Assembly (NCBI GenBank): GCA_035288225.1
Contig: DATEAT010000007.1
Coordinates: forward strand, 12,701 to 76,700
Source of the DNA: RBG-16-64-43 sp035288225
GTDB lineage: Bacteria; Chloroflexota; Anaerolineae; Anaerolineales; RBG-16-64-43
DNA length: 64,000 bases
Direction: 5' to 3'
The notes under the pieces are model-generated. The model was not told the DNA's origin, did not search any database, and worked only from the letters and a program-made list of their open reading frames with translations. How positions within the stretch are numbered: the stretch's first letter is position 1; each line of letters starts with the position of its first letter. Below are positions 54,805 to 63,728 of this stretch, one piece after another. A program made the translations under genes and the position numbers.

Positions 54805-55326
54805 TCAGGTCGTCTTTTCGTGACGCAACGCGGTGCCGCAACTCGGGCAGAATTTGTCGCCCACTTGAACCCGCGTGCCGCAGGCGGGGCAAAAGCCCGT
54901 TTTGCGCTTCGCCCCGTTCGGGGCGGGCTGAGCGCGGCGGGACGTTATTTCGGCTTCAAGCGCGGCGTCACGCTCCGCGCGGGGCACGCGGAGCGCCGTG
55001 ATTTCGCGCTCAAGTGCCTGCTCTCGCCCGCCGGGTGCGCCGCCAGTCGTGCCGCGGGCCTCATCCAGCCGCCGCAGTTGATCGGCACCCTGGGCCACCA
55101 ACTCTTGCCGACGCAGCGGGTATTCGTCCTCGGGAATCTTGCCCAGGGCGTGGTCGAAATCCAATTCGCGCAGCGTTTCGACCGTGCGGTCAACCTCGGC
55201 CTCCCACGAGGAAACCCCAACTGCGCGCCGTCCCGCGCCAGCCCTCTGCCCGAGCAGCGGCTGGGCCAGGAAGATGACAACCAGGATGAGGACGGCCAGC
55301 GCCGTCAGCAGAGCGGCAACGTCCAT
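54805..55326 (-). CDS. CcmI-like membrane protein with C-terminal zinc ribbon
   Basis: A 173-residue protein. It has one N-terminal helix (LLTALAVLILVVIFLAQPLL), then a charged coiled segment with LRELDFDHALGKIPEDEYPL, the type of sequence found at the start of CcmI, and a C-terminal zinc ribbon (FCPACGTRVQVGDKFCPSCG). CcmI normally delivers apocytochrome to CcmF/CcmH, so a similar job is plausible, but the zinc ribbon would be cytoplasmic and is not part of known CcmI. The start shares a base with the ccmG stop (TAATG). Confidence 0.65.
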   Translation of the reverse strand: MDVAALLTALAVLILVVIFLAQPLLGQRAGAGRRAVGVSSWEAEVDRTVETLRELDFDHALGKIPEDEYPLRRQELVAQGADQLRRLDEARGTTGGAPGGREQALEREITALRVPRAERDAALEAEITSRRAQPAPNGAKRKTGFCPACGTRVQVGDKFCPSCGTALRHEKTT

Positions 55327-55877
55327 TAGGGTTTCACCAGCGGATCGAGGATGGATTGGAGTTCATTCATTTCGATCGGGCCGATCTTCACGCGCACGAG
55401 CATGCCCTGACGATCGATGAAGTAAGTTTCCGGAACGCCGCGGATACGGAAGGCCTGCGAAATGCGGGTGCCCAGATCGGGTCCGTTGGGATAGGTAATG
55501 CCGAAGCGTTCGAGGTAGGCCCGCGCCTCGGGTTCCGTGTCTACGTAATCGACACCCAGGAAAGATACGCCCTGATCGCGGTACTTCTGCCAGCCGGCCT
55601 CCAGGGTGGCGGCTTCCTCCTCACACGGCTTGCACCAAGAGGCCCAGAAGTTAACGACCACCACCTGACCTTTAAGATCGGCCAGGCGGATGGTTCCTCC
55701 GTCAAAGGTGGTCAGGGTGAAATCGGGGGCCGGTCCACTTGAGACCGGGCCGGCTTGGGTGCGGTACAGGCCAAAACCCATCAATGCGAGCAAGGCGGCC
55801 AACCCGCCCCATAGCAGGAGGCGTCCGAAATTCCGCGCAGGCGGCGCGGGCGGTGGAGGAGCGGGCGTATCAGACAT
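55326..55877 (-). CDS. ccmG: CcmG/ResA-type thiol-disulfide oxidoreductase
   Basis: Reduces apocytochrome cysteines outside the cytoplasmic membrane before haem attachment. The 183-residue protein has a Pro-rich N-terminus, one membrane helix (LLLWGGLAALLALMGFGLYR) and a thioredoxin-like domain with the active site FWASWCKPCEEEA. The family's cis-Pro loop is in IRGVPETYFID. It starts a few bases from the ccmH stop. Confidence 0.92.
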   Translation of the reverse strand: MSDTPAPPPPAPPARNFGRLLLWGGLAALLALMGFGLYRTQAGPVSSGPAPDFTLTTFDGGTIRLADLKGQVVVVNFWASWCKPCEEEAATLEAGWQKYRDQGVSFLGVDYVDTEPEARAYLERFGITYPNGPDLGTRISQAFRIRGVPETYFIDRQGMLVRVKIGPIEMNELQSILDPLVKP

Positions 55878-55880
55878 GTC

Positions 55881-56387
55881 TCATTCTCGTCGGCGGAGTT
55901 CTTCTTCGATGCGGCGGGTGTAGTCGTCTTCGGCCGTGGGCGGCGGAGAGGCTACGGGCCTCGCAACGCGCCGCCAGGTGCGAACGGCGCGATAAACAAT
56001 GTACGCCCCGACCACGAAGGCCAGCGGCGGTAACAGGTAGACCAGCAGGCTGAGCCCGCGGGCCGGCGGCGCGGCGAGTACGCGCGCCCCATATTGCTCG
56101 ACAAAGTAGTTCTTGATCTCTTGCTCGCTCCAGCCCGCAGTCAGTTTCTCGCGAATCGTCTGGCGCCACTGAACGCAGGCCTGGGTCGGACACACGTCCA
56201 GCGGCACATTCTCGCATACCGGACAGTAGAGTTGTTTGGCAACGAGGTTGACCTGATCGTCGGAAGGCGTCGGCTCCTGCGCCCGGGCGGGCGAGGCCGG
56301 CGAATAAACCACGGAAGCCAACCCGATCCCGACGATGAAAAGGATCAGTGCAGCGCGCGGCAGGGTGGAAGGGCGGTGATGAGTCAC
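55881..56387 (-). CDS. ccmH: CcmH/NrfF-type cytochrome c maturation protein
   Basis: CcmH holds apocytochrome thiols at the site of haem ligation. The 168-residue protein has a signal peptide or membrane anchor, then the redox Cys pair in LYCPVCENVPLDVC. E. coli-type CcmH has Arg-Cys-x-x-Cys-Gln; here the Arg is replaced by Tyr and two further Cys follow (PLDVCPTQACVQW). YGARVLAAPPARG and a C-terminal membrane helix fit the family. I use the GTG at 56387, which has GGAAGAGAAG upstream and starts 25 bases after ccmF. Confidence 0.85.
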   Translation of the reverse strand: MTHHRPSTLPRAALILFIVGIGLASVVYSPASPARAQEPTPSDDQVNLVAKQLYCPVCENVPLDVCPTQACVQWRQTIREKLTAGWSEQEIKNYFVEQYGARVLAAPPARGLSLLVYLLPPLAFVVGAYIVYRAVRTWRRVARPVASPPPTAEDDYTRRIEEELRRRE

Positions 56388-56412
56388 GGTTCTTCTCTTC
56401 CTTGGGGCCGTT

Positions 56413-58470
56413 CTACTTCGATTGAGGCACGAGCGCGCCAGCCGGCACACGGGCCGCGGCGCGTTTTCGTTCGCGATCCGGCCAAGCGGCCACCAGAGTT
56501 CCCAAGATGAACACCAGCGACCCGCCCCAAAGGAAATTGATCAGCGGGTTGAGATAGATTTTGAACGTTGCGCCGCTCGACCCAATGGGCTCCCATCCGA
56601 CGAGCAGCACATAGAAATCGCCCTCCAGGCTGCTGTACACGCCGGGGATGGTCATGGGCTGCTGACTGACGTAGTAGAAGTCGCGCCGCGGATAGAGTTC
56701 GGCTACCTTCTGGCCGTCGCGGTAGACGGTCGTCACGGCGCGGGCCACCAGCCGGTCGTCGGGCGCGTTGAACTCGGCCAGCGAGTCGTAAGTCATCACG
56801 TACTTGCCGAGCGTGATCTGCTGGCCTTCGGCAAGCGTGCCTTGCGTCTCCTGTTGGTAGAACTCGCTGCCGATGATGCCGATAGCCATCAGCACCACAC
56901 CCAGGTGAATAATGTACCCGCCGTAGCGACGGCGGTTGCGTCCGGCCAAGTTCCACAACGCCACCGGAAGGGGTTCTTTGTTGATGCGCCGGCGCGCCAG
57001 TGCGCCGCGCCAGAATTCGGAGAGCGTCACCAATGTGACAACGGCGGCCAGCCAGAAGCCGAGCAGCGCCGCCGGGTTGTGCGTCCCGCTGAGCGCAAGC
57101 CCCAGCGGCACCAACAGCGACGCCGCCAGCGGCCAGGCGATCAGCCGCCCCAGCGAGCGCCCGGCGGTGCGGCCCCAGGCGCTGAGCGGGGCAATGCCCA
57201 TCAGCAGCAAGAGGCCCGCGAACATCGGCCCCGTCGTGCGCTCGTAGAACGGCGGGCCGACGGTGACTTTCTGACCCGTGAACAGTTCCGAGATGAGCGG
57301 GAAGATGACGCCCCAGAAGCACGCGACCAGGATGCTGACGAAGAGCAGGTTGTTCACCAGGAACAGGCTCTCGCGCGAAAGCAGCGAGGTGAGTTGGTTC
57401 TCACCGCGCAGATCGTTCCAGCGCGAGAGCAAGAGCGCCAGCGAGGCCGCAAAACTCAGCCCGATGAAGCCGAAAAACGCTGGGCCGATAGCCGACTGGG
57501 CGAAGGCGTGCACTGACGAGAGCACGCCTGAGCGCGTGAGGAAGGTGCCGAAGATGACCAGGCAGTAAGTGAGGATGACCAGCAGCATATTCCAGTGCTT
57601 GAGCATGCCTCGCTTTTCCTGGATCATCACCGAATGCAGGAAGGCCGTCCCAGTTAACCACGGCATGAAGGCGGCGATTTCCACCGGGTCCCAGCCCCAG
57701 TAGCCTCCCCAGCCGAGCACGTCGTAGGCCCAGCGCCCACCGAGCACTAGCCCCATCGATAGGAAGAGCCAGGCCACGAGGGTCCAGCGCCGCGTCACGC
57801 GGATCCACCGGTCGTCGGTGCGGCGCGTGATGAGTGCGGCCATGCCGAAGGCATACGGAATGACGAAGCTGACAAAGCCCAGGTAGAGCATGGGCGGGTG
57901 GATGATCATGCCGGGATGGCGCAAGAGCGGATTGAGCCCCTGCCCGTCACCAGGCGTGACCAGCACCGCACCGCTGGGGGCAAACATGGCCTTGACCGTC
58001 TCGCCGGCCGGCGCCGCCCACAGCCGCGCAAAGGGGTTCTCAAAGAGGATGATCAGGCTGAGGAAGAAAGCCAGCGTCACCAGAGCCACGACGACCACCC
58101 ATGGCAGAAACTCGCGATCGCGGTCCCAGCGGCGGAGCCCAGCCGCCGATGCGAAGGCCGCCATCAGCCACGACCAGAAGAGCAGCGACCCGGCCTGACC
58201 GCCCCACAGAGCGGTCGCTTTGAGGTAGCCCGGCATGCTGCGGCTGGTCACCGAATAGACGAACTCCACTTCGAAATGATTGGTCACCAGCAGGGCCACC
58301 AGGCACAAAGCCGAGAGGGTCACCAGCGGCCAGGTCAGCAGCATCGCCTGGCGCGCACTCAGCACCCACGCCTCGCGCCGTGTGCGTGCGCCGTACAGCG
58401 CTGCAGCGATGCCGTAGATCGATACCAGCAGGGTGATGACCAGGACGGCAAAACCCAGATTCGCCAGCAT
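56413..58470 (-). CDS. ccmF: CcmF, haem lyase subunit
   Basis: CcmF attaches haem to apocytochrome c together with CcmH. The 685-residue protein has about fifteen predicted helices, the conserved Trp-rich loop GWGGYWGWDPVEIAAFMPWL and His-containing segments (RHPGMIIHPPMLYLGFVSF, HSVMIQEKRGMLKHWNM). A large periplasmic domain precedes the last helix (QGTLAEGQQITLGKYVMTYD). AAAGGA precedes the ATG. Confidence 0.95.
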   Translation of the reverse strand: MLANLGFAVLVITLLVSIYGIAAALYGARTRREAWVLSARQAMLLTWPLVTLSALCLVALLVTNHFEVEFVYSVTSRSMPGYLKATALWGGQAGSLLFWSWLMAAFASAAGLRRWDRDREFLPWVVVVALVTLAFFLSLIILFENPFARLWAAPAGETVKAMFAPSGAVLVTPGDGQGLNPLLRHPGMIIHPPMLYLGFVSFVIPYAFGMAALITRRTDDRWIRVTRRWTLVAWLFLSMGLVLGGRWAYDVLGWGGYWGWDPVEIAAFMPWLTGTAFLHSVMIQEKRGMLKHWNMLLVILTYCLVIFGTFLTRSGVLSSVHAFAQSAIGPAFFGFIGLSFAASLALLLSRWNDLRGENQLTSLLSRESLFLVNNLLFVSILVACFWGVIFPLISELFTGQKVTVGPPFYERTTGPMFAGLLLLMGIAPLSAWGRTAGRSLGRLIAWPLAASLLVPLGLALSGTHNPAALLGFWLAAVVTLVTLSEFWRGALARRRINKEPLPVALWNLAGRNRRRYGGYIIHLGVVLMAIGIIGSEFYQQETQGTLAEGQQITLGKYVMTYDSLAEFNAPDDRLVARAVTTVYRDGQKVAELYPRRDFYYVSQQPMTIPGVYSSLEGDFYVLLVGWEPIGSSGATFKIYLNPLINFLWGGSLVFILGTLVAAWPDRERKRAAARVPAGALVPQSK

Positions 58471-58593
58471 GTGTTTCCTTTCTGCTTCAGCTCACCGGCC
58501 GGAGACAATAACACTGGCGCGCCGGCTCGAGGACTTTCGCGCTCCTCTCGCTGGACGCGCCAGTCGTTCGCGGAACGGCGCGTGCGCGCCGCG

Positions 58594-59121
58594 CTACCCG
58601 GATTGTTCGGGCAGCGCGGACTCGTATCGGGTGGGGCACTTGAGCAGGACTTCATCGGCGTAGAAGATGCCGTCCTCGCCCAAATGACCGGTGAGAATGG
58701 CCTGCGCCTGGTCGCGCATCAGGTCCGGCTTGGGGCCGATGTAGACAACGGGCATGCGCGCCGCGGAGGGATTCTTGACCGCCGCCTCGAGCGCAGCTGC
58801 CAGCCCGCCGGAGGCTTCGATCTCTTGGATATCACCGGGCACGTTGGCGATGGCGAAGGAGAGGGTCAGGCTTTGTGGGTCGTAAGTGATCGTCTCACCG
58901 ACCACCGCTCCCGACACCTTGACATTGCGGGTCCCCACACTGGCGGCTTTGGCCGCCAGCTCCTCGACCGTAAGGAAGTACTGCGCCGCAGCCTGCGTCG
59001 ACGAGATGATCAAGTAGCCAACCGCCGCCAGAATCAACAAGCCGCCGATGATGAACTTCGTGCGCCCGCCGGAGGCCGGTCGGCCGTTCCCCCGCGGCGC
59101 ATCGTTGCGTGTCGCTTCCAT
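58594..59121 (-). CDS. ccmE: CcmE haem chaperone, Cys (CxxxY) variant
   Basis: CcmE binds haem covalently and ferries it to CcmF. The 175-residue protein has a membrane helix (FIIGGLLILAAVGYLIISS) and the OB-fold with FLTVEELAAK and LTLSFAIANVPGD. Where the classical protein has a haem-binding His in KHDENYMP, this one has VLLKCPTRYE, i.e. Cys-x-x-x-Tyr. This variant is known from Desulfovibrio and archaea. GGAGGAGCG precedes the ATG at 59121. A frame 13 codons longer exists without that site. First gene of the ccm cluster; ccmF starts 123 bases downstream. Confidence 0.92.
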   Translation of the reverse strand: MEATRNDAPRGNGRPASGGRTKFIIGGLLILAAVGYLIISSTQAAAQYFLTVEELAAKAASVGTRNVKVSGAVVGETITYDPQSLTLSFAIANVPGDIQEIEASGGLAAALEAAVKNPSAARMPVVYIGPKPDLMRDQAQAILTGHLGEDGIFYADEVLLKCPTRYESALPEQSG

Positions 59122-59277
59122 GAATCGCTCCTCCTCCAATTCGCGCTTCTTTCTCACCAATAGATGATGGATGTCTCGCCTGCTCCTGCGATTGAGAAAG
59201 CTCTTACAAGCTACTCTTCCATTTTCGCGGCTCGAGATTAGGCGGGGATGAGAGTCCGGTTGGAATCGCCTAAACCA

Positions 59278-60177
59278 TTATTCATTGCGGCGCAGTTTGG
59301 TCCCGCACATGCTGCAAAAGACGGCCTGGGCCTCGGCCCGTGCTCCACAGTTGTGACAGAATAGGCGCGCTCCGCCCTCCGTGGCCAGCCTGTGTCGCAG
59401 CCGCCCCGGCCGCGCGTTGCCCACTCCCTTGCGGCCGCGCACGAAGAAGACCACGGCCAGGGCCACGAGCATGACCCCCACGGCAGCCAAAACCCACGGC
59501 CAGTAGGGCCAGGCCAGCAACCGCTCCCCCAGCGAAGCTGGACGCGCGATCGGTTCGACCGGTTGCAGCCGTTCGAAGCTCAGACCACTGCCTGTTTTGT
59601 CGTAGGCCACTTCGACGACCTGCGTCTGACCGGCGGCCAGACCGCCCAACGTGGCACTGAAGTAGGTCATGCCATCGCTGCCCAGCGTGCCGCTGCCCAG
59701 AGCCGGGTTCACAATGATGCCAGTCGCCTGCACGGGCTGCTGCACCTCGACCGCGAACTCACCGACCGCATAATCGCCCGGCCAGGTGAAGACAAAGCGG
59801 TGGTTGCTGTCTTGCACGAGCAGCGCGGGGTCGTAGTATTCGAACTGCACCTCTCGCACGCTGGTGGTGAAGGTAACCAGCGCCAGATCGCCCACCACCT
59901 GGCGTTCGTAGGGCATGCTGATCAGATTGAGGTCGTCCTGGCGATATGCCACGGCGCTTGGCTCGCCCGCCGCCGCCGGAATACGGAACGCCAGGCCCAC
60001 CGGCAAGGTTTGATCGGCGGGCAAGACGGCGCGGTAGATCACCAGCACGCCCGGGCGATCATACTCGGGCCACAGGCTTACCTGCAGCCGGTCGAGGACG
60101 ACCGTGGCTTGGGCCTGCGCCGCGAACGGGACAAGCAGGGCAAGGATGATGAGAAGGGGCACGGCCGATCGTTTCAT
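59278..60177 (-). CDS. Exported beta-domain protein with C-terminal membrane helix and zinc ribbon
   Basis: A 299-residue protein of unknown function. A signal peptide (ending AAQAQA) leads to about 200 residues of probable beta-sandwich (LQVSLWPEYDRPGVLVIYRA, VREVQFEYYDPALL, FVFTWPGDYAVGEFAVEVQQ). One membrane helix follows (WVLAAVGVMLVALAVVFFVR), and the cytoplasmic end is a zinc ribbon FCHNCGARAEAQAVFCSMCG. The ribbon resembles that of the CcmI-like gene at 54805. It lies upstream of ccmE on the same strand, about 160 bases away. A link to cytochrome assembly is suggested by position only. The start at 60177 is the first ATG that gives a signal peptide. Confidence 0.7.
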   Translation of the reverse strand: MKRSAVPLLIILALLVPFAAQAQATVVLDRLQVSLWPEYDRPGVLVIYRAVLPADQTLPVGLAFRIPAAAGEPSAVAYRQDDLNLISMPYERQVVGDLALVTFTTSVREVQFEYYDPALLVQDSNHRFVFTWPGDYAVGEFAVEVQQPVQATGIIVNPALGSGTLGSDGMTYFSATLGGLAAGQTQVVEVAYDKTGSGLSFERLQPVEPIARPASLGERLLAWPYWPWVLAAVGVMLVALAVVFFVRGRKGVGNARPGRLRHRLATEGGARLFCHNCGARAEAQAVFCSMCGTKLRRNE

Positions 60178-60348
60178 GGTGTCATCGAACCTCTGGCTTC
60201 CCTTATAACCTGTTTGACCGCGGCTGCCAAGGTATTTGCCGGGCCGGTGCACGCACACGGGCCTGGCACCGAAGGTCTCGGGCCCCTCGCCCGGTATCCG
60301 CTTCCTGCGCGGCCGGAGGCCGCAATGGGGAAGGGCCCCGAAAGAGAA

Positions 60349-60354
60349 TATAAT
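60349..60354 (+). promoter_or_regulatory. -10 element (TATAAT) of the phosphoribosyltransferase operon
   Basis: TATAAT lies 70 bases before the ATG at 60425. The -35 region is poor. Confidence 0.5.
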
Positions 60355-60424
60355 CTTCGCGGTCCCCTGCCCTCGTTGTTCGGCTCCACCCTCACCTCGC
60401 CGTCAGGGGAACCAGGAGCGCCCG

Positions 60425-60979
60425 ATGAGCCCCACCCGCGAGACCTATCCCGTCGACTTGGCCGGACTGCGGCGCGAGTTGCCCTTGTTTCAGGTTGCCC
60501 CAGGGGTACGCATCGCCATTCTCAACATCTTAGGCGACACGGAACTCGTGCAGCGCTGCGCCGAGGAACTGGCGCGCCGCCTTCAGGGGCGTTCGTTCGA
60601 CTTACTGGTGACGGCTGAGGCCAAGAGCATTCCGCTGGCGCACGCGCTGTCCGTGGCCACCGGCAAGGGCTACGTCGTCCTGCGCAAGGCCTACAAACCC
60701 TACATGGGCGAGAGCGTGCAGGCCGAGACGCATTCGATCACCACGGGCGCCTCGCAGACGCTTTACCTGGATGAGAAGGATCGCGCGTTGGTCGCGGGCA
60801 AGCGGGTAGTGCTGCTCGACGATGTGATCAGCACCGGCTCGACCCTGCAAGGAATGCGCATGGTGATGGACAAGGCGGGCGCCATCATTGGCGCGGAAGC
60901 AGCCATCTGCACCGAGGGCGAACGGGCGAAGTGGCAGAACATCGTCGCGCTGGCCCACTTGCCCGTGTTCACCGAGTAA
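60425..60979 (+). CDS. Adenine phosphoribosyltransferase-like protein
   Basis: A 184-residue type I phosphoribosyltransferase, probably in purine salvage. The PRPP-binding loop is VVLLDDVISTGSTLQGM. LVTAEAKSIPLAHALSVATG and YVVLRKAYKPYMG match adenine phosphoribosyltransferase and related (Apt/Xpt-like) enzymes. AGGAG lies eight bases before the ATG. The base specificity is unproven; some members of this group act as regulators. Confidence 0.8.
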   Translation: MSPTRETYPVDLAGLRRELPLFQVAPGVRIAILNILGDTELVQRCAEELARRLQGRSFDLLVTAEAKSIPLAHALSVATGKGYVVLRKAYKPYMGESVQAETHSITTGASQTLYLDEKDRALVAGKRVVLLDDVISTGSTLQGMRMVMDKAGAIIGAEAAICTEGERAKWQNIVALAHLPVFTE

Positions 60980-61041
60980 CCTGCACCCTTCTATCGGTAG
61001 GCATCAGCCGCGCGGCGCGGCCCGAGGGAAAAGGTGGAACG

Positions 61042-61680
61042 ATGAGCGAGAAGCCGATCGATCGGCGCCAGGCGGAAGAAACCGTCCGGCGTGAAGGGCG
61101 TTTGCCCCCGGGGCAGGCGCTCACCCAGAAATTCCCCGTGTTGCACTACGGCCCGGTGCCGGCCTTCAACCCGGCCACCTGGGACTTGCGCGTCTTCGGC
61201 GAGGTAGAGGAAGCCAAACGCTGGACGTGGGATGAATTCAGCCGGTTGCCGCACACGCGGCGGGTCATGGACATTCACTGCGTCACGCGCTGGAGCAAAT
61301 TCGACACCGAGTGGGAAGGCGTCTCACTCAAGGATCTCATCGAACAGGGCGCCGTCCGTCCCAAGCCCACGGCCCGCTTTCTCATGCAGCACTGTGAATA
61401 CGGGTTCACGGTCAACATCCCGCTGGAGGTTGCCCTTTCAGAAACCTTCCTGCTGGCGACCCACTACGCCGGCCAGGCGCTCACCCCAGATCATGGCTAC
61501 CCGCTGCGGGGTATCGTCGGCTTATTGCCCGGGCGCCAGGATCTTCAGGCGCCGTACTTCTGGAAAGGCGGCAAATGGCTGCGCGGCCTCGAGTTCATGC
61601 GCGAGGACCGTCTCGGTTTCTGGGAAGAGGCCGGCTACCACAACCGTGCCGACGTGTGGAAAGAAGAACGATTCGCTTGA
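61042..61680 (+). CDS. Sulfite-oxidase-family molybdopterin oxidoreductase
   Basis: A 212-residue enzyme of the sulfite oxidase/YedY fold. VMDIHCVTRWSKFDTEWEGV contains the Cys that ligates molybdenum, and the surrounding residues bind molybdopterin. LPLEVALSETFLLATHYAG-type and GYPLRGIVGLLPGRQ segments are typical. There is no signal peptide or twin-arginine motif, so it appears cytosolic, unlike MsrP. AAGGTGG precedes the ATG. The substrate is unknown. It lies 62 bases after the phosphoribosyltransferase gene. Confidence 0.85.
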   Translation: MSEKPIDRRQAEETVRREGRLPPGQALTQKFPVLHYGPVPAFNPATWDLRVFGEVEEAKRWTWDEFSRLPHTRRVMDIHCVTRWSKFDTEWEGVSLKDLIEQGAVRPKPTARFLMQHCEYGFTVNIPLEVALSETFLLATHYAGQALTPDHGYPLRGIVGLLPGRQDLQAPYFWKGGKWLRGLEFMREDRLGFWEEAGYHNRADVWKEERFA

Positions 61681-61725
61681 GGCCGGTCGCGCGGCCTCGC
61701 GAGGCACCCCACTGCGGAGGCAGAT

Positions 61726-62457
61726 GTGCCGCCGCGCATGCCGAACTGGCGCGCATTGAAATGGCTACGACCTTCCCCCGAGCCACCCACGAACGAAGCG
61801 GGCGACCCCTTCGCCGTGGCGCGCGCGCGTATGGTCGAGGAGCAAATCGCCGCGCGCGGCGTACGCGATGAGCGCGTGCTGGCCGCGCTGCGTGCCGTTC
61901 CGCGCCACGCCTTTCTCCCCGAACATCTTGGCCACGAGGCCTACCTCGATACCCCGCTGCCCATCGGCAGCCACCAGACCATCTCCCAGCCCTACATCGT
62001 GGCGCTGATGACCGAGTTGCTGGGGCTGGGTGGAGACGAACGCGTGCTCGAGGTGGGCACCGGCTCGGGCTATCAGGCGGCTGTGCTCAGCCTTCTGGCG
62101 CGCGAGGTGTTCACCATCGAACGCCACGCCGAACTTGCCGCCCATGCACGCCGTGTGCTCGCCCGCTTGCATTGCAGCAACGTCGAGGTGGTGGTCGGCG
62201 ACGGAACGTGTGGCTTGGCGGCGCATGCTCCATACCACGGGATTATCGTGACGGCGGGCGCGCCGCGCGTGCCGCGACCGCTGCTCGACCAACTCGCCCC
62301 CGGCGGCACGCTGGTGCTGCCCGTGGGCGAGGCCAGCTCGCAGATGCTGGAGGTCTGGCGGCGAACGCCGGCCGGGCTCGAACGCGAAGAGGTGACGCCG
62401 GTGTGTTTCGTTCCGCTGATTGGCGAACACGGCTGGCGCGACGACGTATGCGCTTGA
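61726..62457 (+). CDS. pcm: Protein-L-isoaspartate O-methyltransferase
   Basis: Repairs isoaspartyl residues in ageing proteins by methylation with S-adenosylmethionine. The 243-residue protein has MVEEQIAARGVRDERVLAAL, RHAFLPEHLGHEAYLDTPLP and SQPYIVALMTELL, as in the family. The SAM-binding motif I is VLEVGTGSGYQAAVLSLLA, then IIVTAGAPRVPRPLLDQL. I use the GTG at 61726 because GGAGG stands seven bases upstream. The next gene starts within its last codons. Confidence 0.93.
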   Translation: MPPRMPNWRALKWLRPSPEPPTNEAGDPFAVARARMVEEQIAARGVRDERVLAALRAVPRHAFLPEHLGHEAYLDTPLPIGSHQTISQPYIVALMTELLGLGGDERVLEVGTGSGYQAAVLSLLAREVFTIERHAELAAHARRVLARLHCSNVEVVVGDGTCGLAAHAPYHGIIVTAGAPRVPRPLLDQLAPGGTLVLPVGEASSQMLEVWRRTPAGLEREEVTPVCFVPLIGEHGWRDDVCA

Positions 62458-63482
62458 AACACGCCGGGCGGGCCTCCCTAATCTTGTTGCTGTGCGCGGG
62501 TTGCATCGCGCCCAGCGCACCGGCAGCTACCGCAACCCCCCTTCCGTCGGCTGCCCCGGTTGCCACGGCCACCCCCCTGCCAAGCCTCACGCCGCCGCCC
62601 ACGCCCTCCCCCTCACCCCAGCCCAGCCTCACCCCCGCGCCGCTCGCCGCGCGCGTGCTCATCATCACCATCGACGGGTTGCGCGCCGACGCCCTCTACC
62701 GGGTGAGCATGCCCGTGCTGGCCGGCTTGATGCAACGCGGCGCGAGCAGCCTGAGCGCGCAGACCATTCTGCCGAGCGCCACGCTCATGGCGCATGCGTC
62801 GATCATTTCCGCCTCCTGTCTGGCAAAACATGCCATTACATGGAACGACTACCGCCCCGAGCTGGGCGAGACGCACGCCGTCACACTCTTCGACCTGGTG
62901 CATGCCGCCGGCGGACGCACGGTGATGGTGGTGGGCAAAGAGAAACTCATCCAGATCGTTCATCGCGGCACGGCCGATGTGTTCGCCTACGTGGCCGGGC
63001 ACGACCGCGATGTGGCAGCGCGCGCGGCGAGCGAGATGGCCCAGGGCTTCGAGGCGATGCTGGTGCACCTGCCGGTCGTGGACGGCGTGGGACATACCTT
63101 CGGCTGGATGTCGCCGCAGCAGGTGAGCGTGATCGAACGCGCCGATACGGCGGTGGGCGCCTTACTCGAGGGGCTCGAGGCCAACGGCCTGAGCCGAAGC
63201 ACACTAATCATCCTCACCGCCGACCATGGCGGCCATGGGCTCATTCACGGCAGTGACGCGCCCGAGGACACTACCGTACCGTGGATCATGGCCGGCCCGG
63301 GTGTCGTGCCGGGCCTGCGGCTTGTCTCGCCCATCAGCGTGATGGATACGGCGGCTACGGCCGCTTGGGCATTGGGTTTGCCGCGGCCTGGGGAGTGGGA
63401 CGGCCGCGCCGTCGAGGAAGCGTTCGGCATACCGGTCGATATCGGGTCGATCCCGGTGACTAACACGATGTGCGCGCCGTGA
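62448..63482 (+). CDS. Secreted alkaline-phosphatase-superfamily phosphodiesterase (lipoprotein)
   Basis: A 344-residue exported lipoprotein. The signal peptide has the lipobox LCAGC, followed by a long Pro/Thr/Ser-rich linker. The catalytic domain resembles nucleotide pyrophosphatase/type I phosphodiesterases: VLIITIDGLRADALY with the metal Asp, ILPSATLMAHASIIS with the nucleophile Thr or Ser near the start, LPVVDGVGHTFGW with an Asp-x-x-x-His metal pair and ILTADHGGHGLIHG with another. It overlaps pcm by ten bases. The substrate is unknown; relatives hydrolyse nucleotides or phospholipid headgroups. Confidence 0.8.
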   Translation: MRLKHAGRASLILLLCAGCIAPSAPAATATPLPSAAPVATATPLPSLTPPPTPSPSPQPSLTPAPLAARVLIITIDGLRADALYRVSMPVLAGLMQRGASSLSAQTILPSATLMAHASIISASCLAKHAITWNDYRPELGETHAVTLFDLVHAAGGRTVMVVGKEKLIQIVHRGTADVFAYVAGHDRDVAARAASEMAQGFEAMLVHLPVVDGVGHTFGWMSPQQVSVIERADTAVGALLEGLEANGLSRSTLIILTADHGGHGLIHGSDAPEDTTVPWIMAGPGVVPGLRLVSPISVMDTAATAAWALGLPRPGEWDGRAVEEAFGIPVDIGSIPVTNTMCAP

Positions 63483-63575
63483 AAGAAGAGTGCGGTGGAG
63501 CCTGCCTGGCGTGCCAGCGAGGCGGCTCTCGTGCGCTCCGGCCACCCGGGGCACCGCAAGTGAATGAGAAAAGAT

Positions 63576-63600
63576 GCGGGGCTCCTCATCGGAGCCCCGC
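63576..63600 (+). terminator. Hairpin after the phosphodiesterase gene (first element of repeat A)
   Basis: A 10-base-pair stem (63576-63585 with 63591-63600) has a TCATC loop. It follows the last gene by 93 bases. The same hairpin recurs at 63823-63846. Confidence 0.55.
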
Positions 63601-63728
63601 GTGATCTATCCCAATCCTTGACATTCCTGGAAGAAGCATGACTAACCCTCCCCCACCCCTTGCCCCTCCCCCGGTGAGCGGTGGTTTCGGAATGATCCAT
63701 CGCGTCGGGGGAGGGGCGAGGTATTCGT

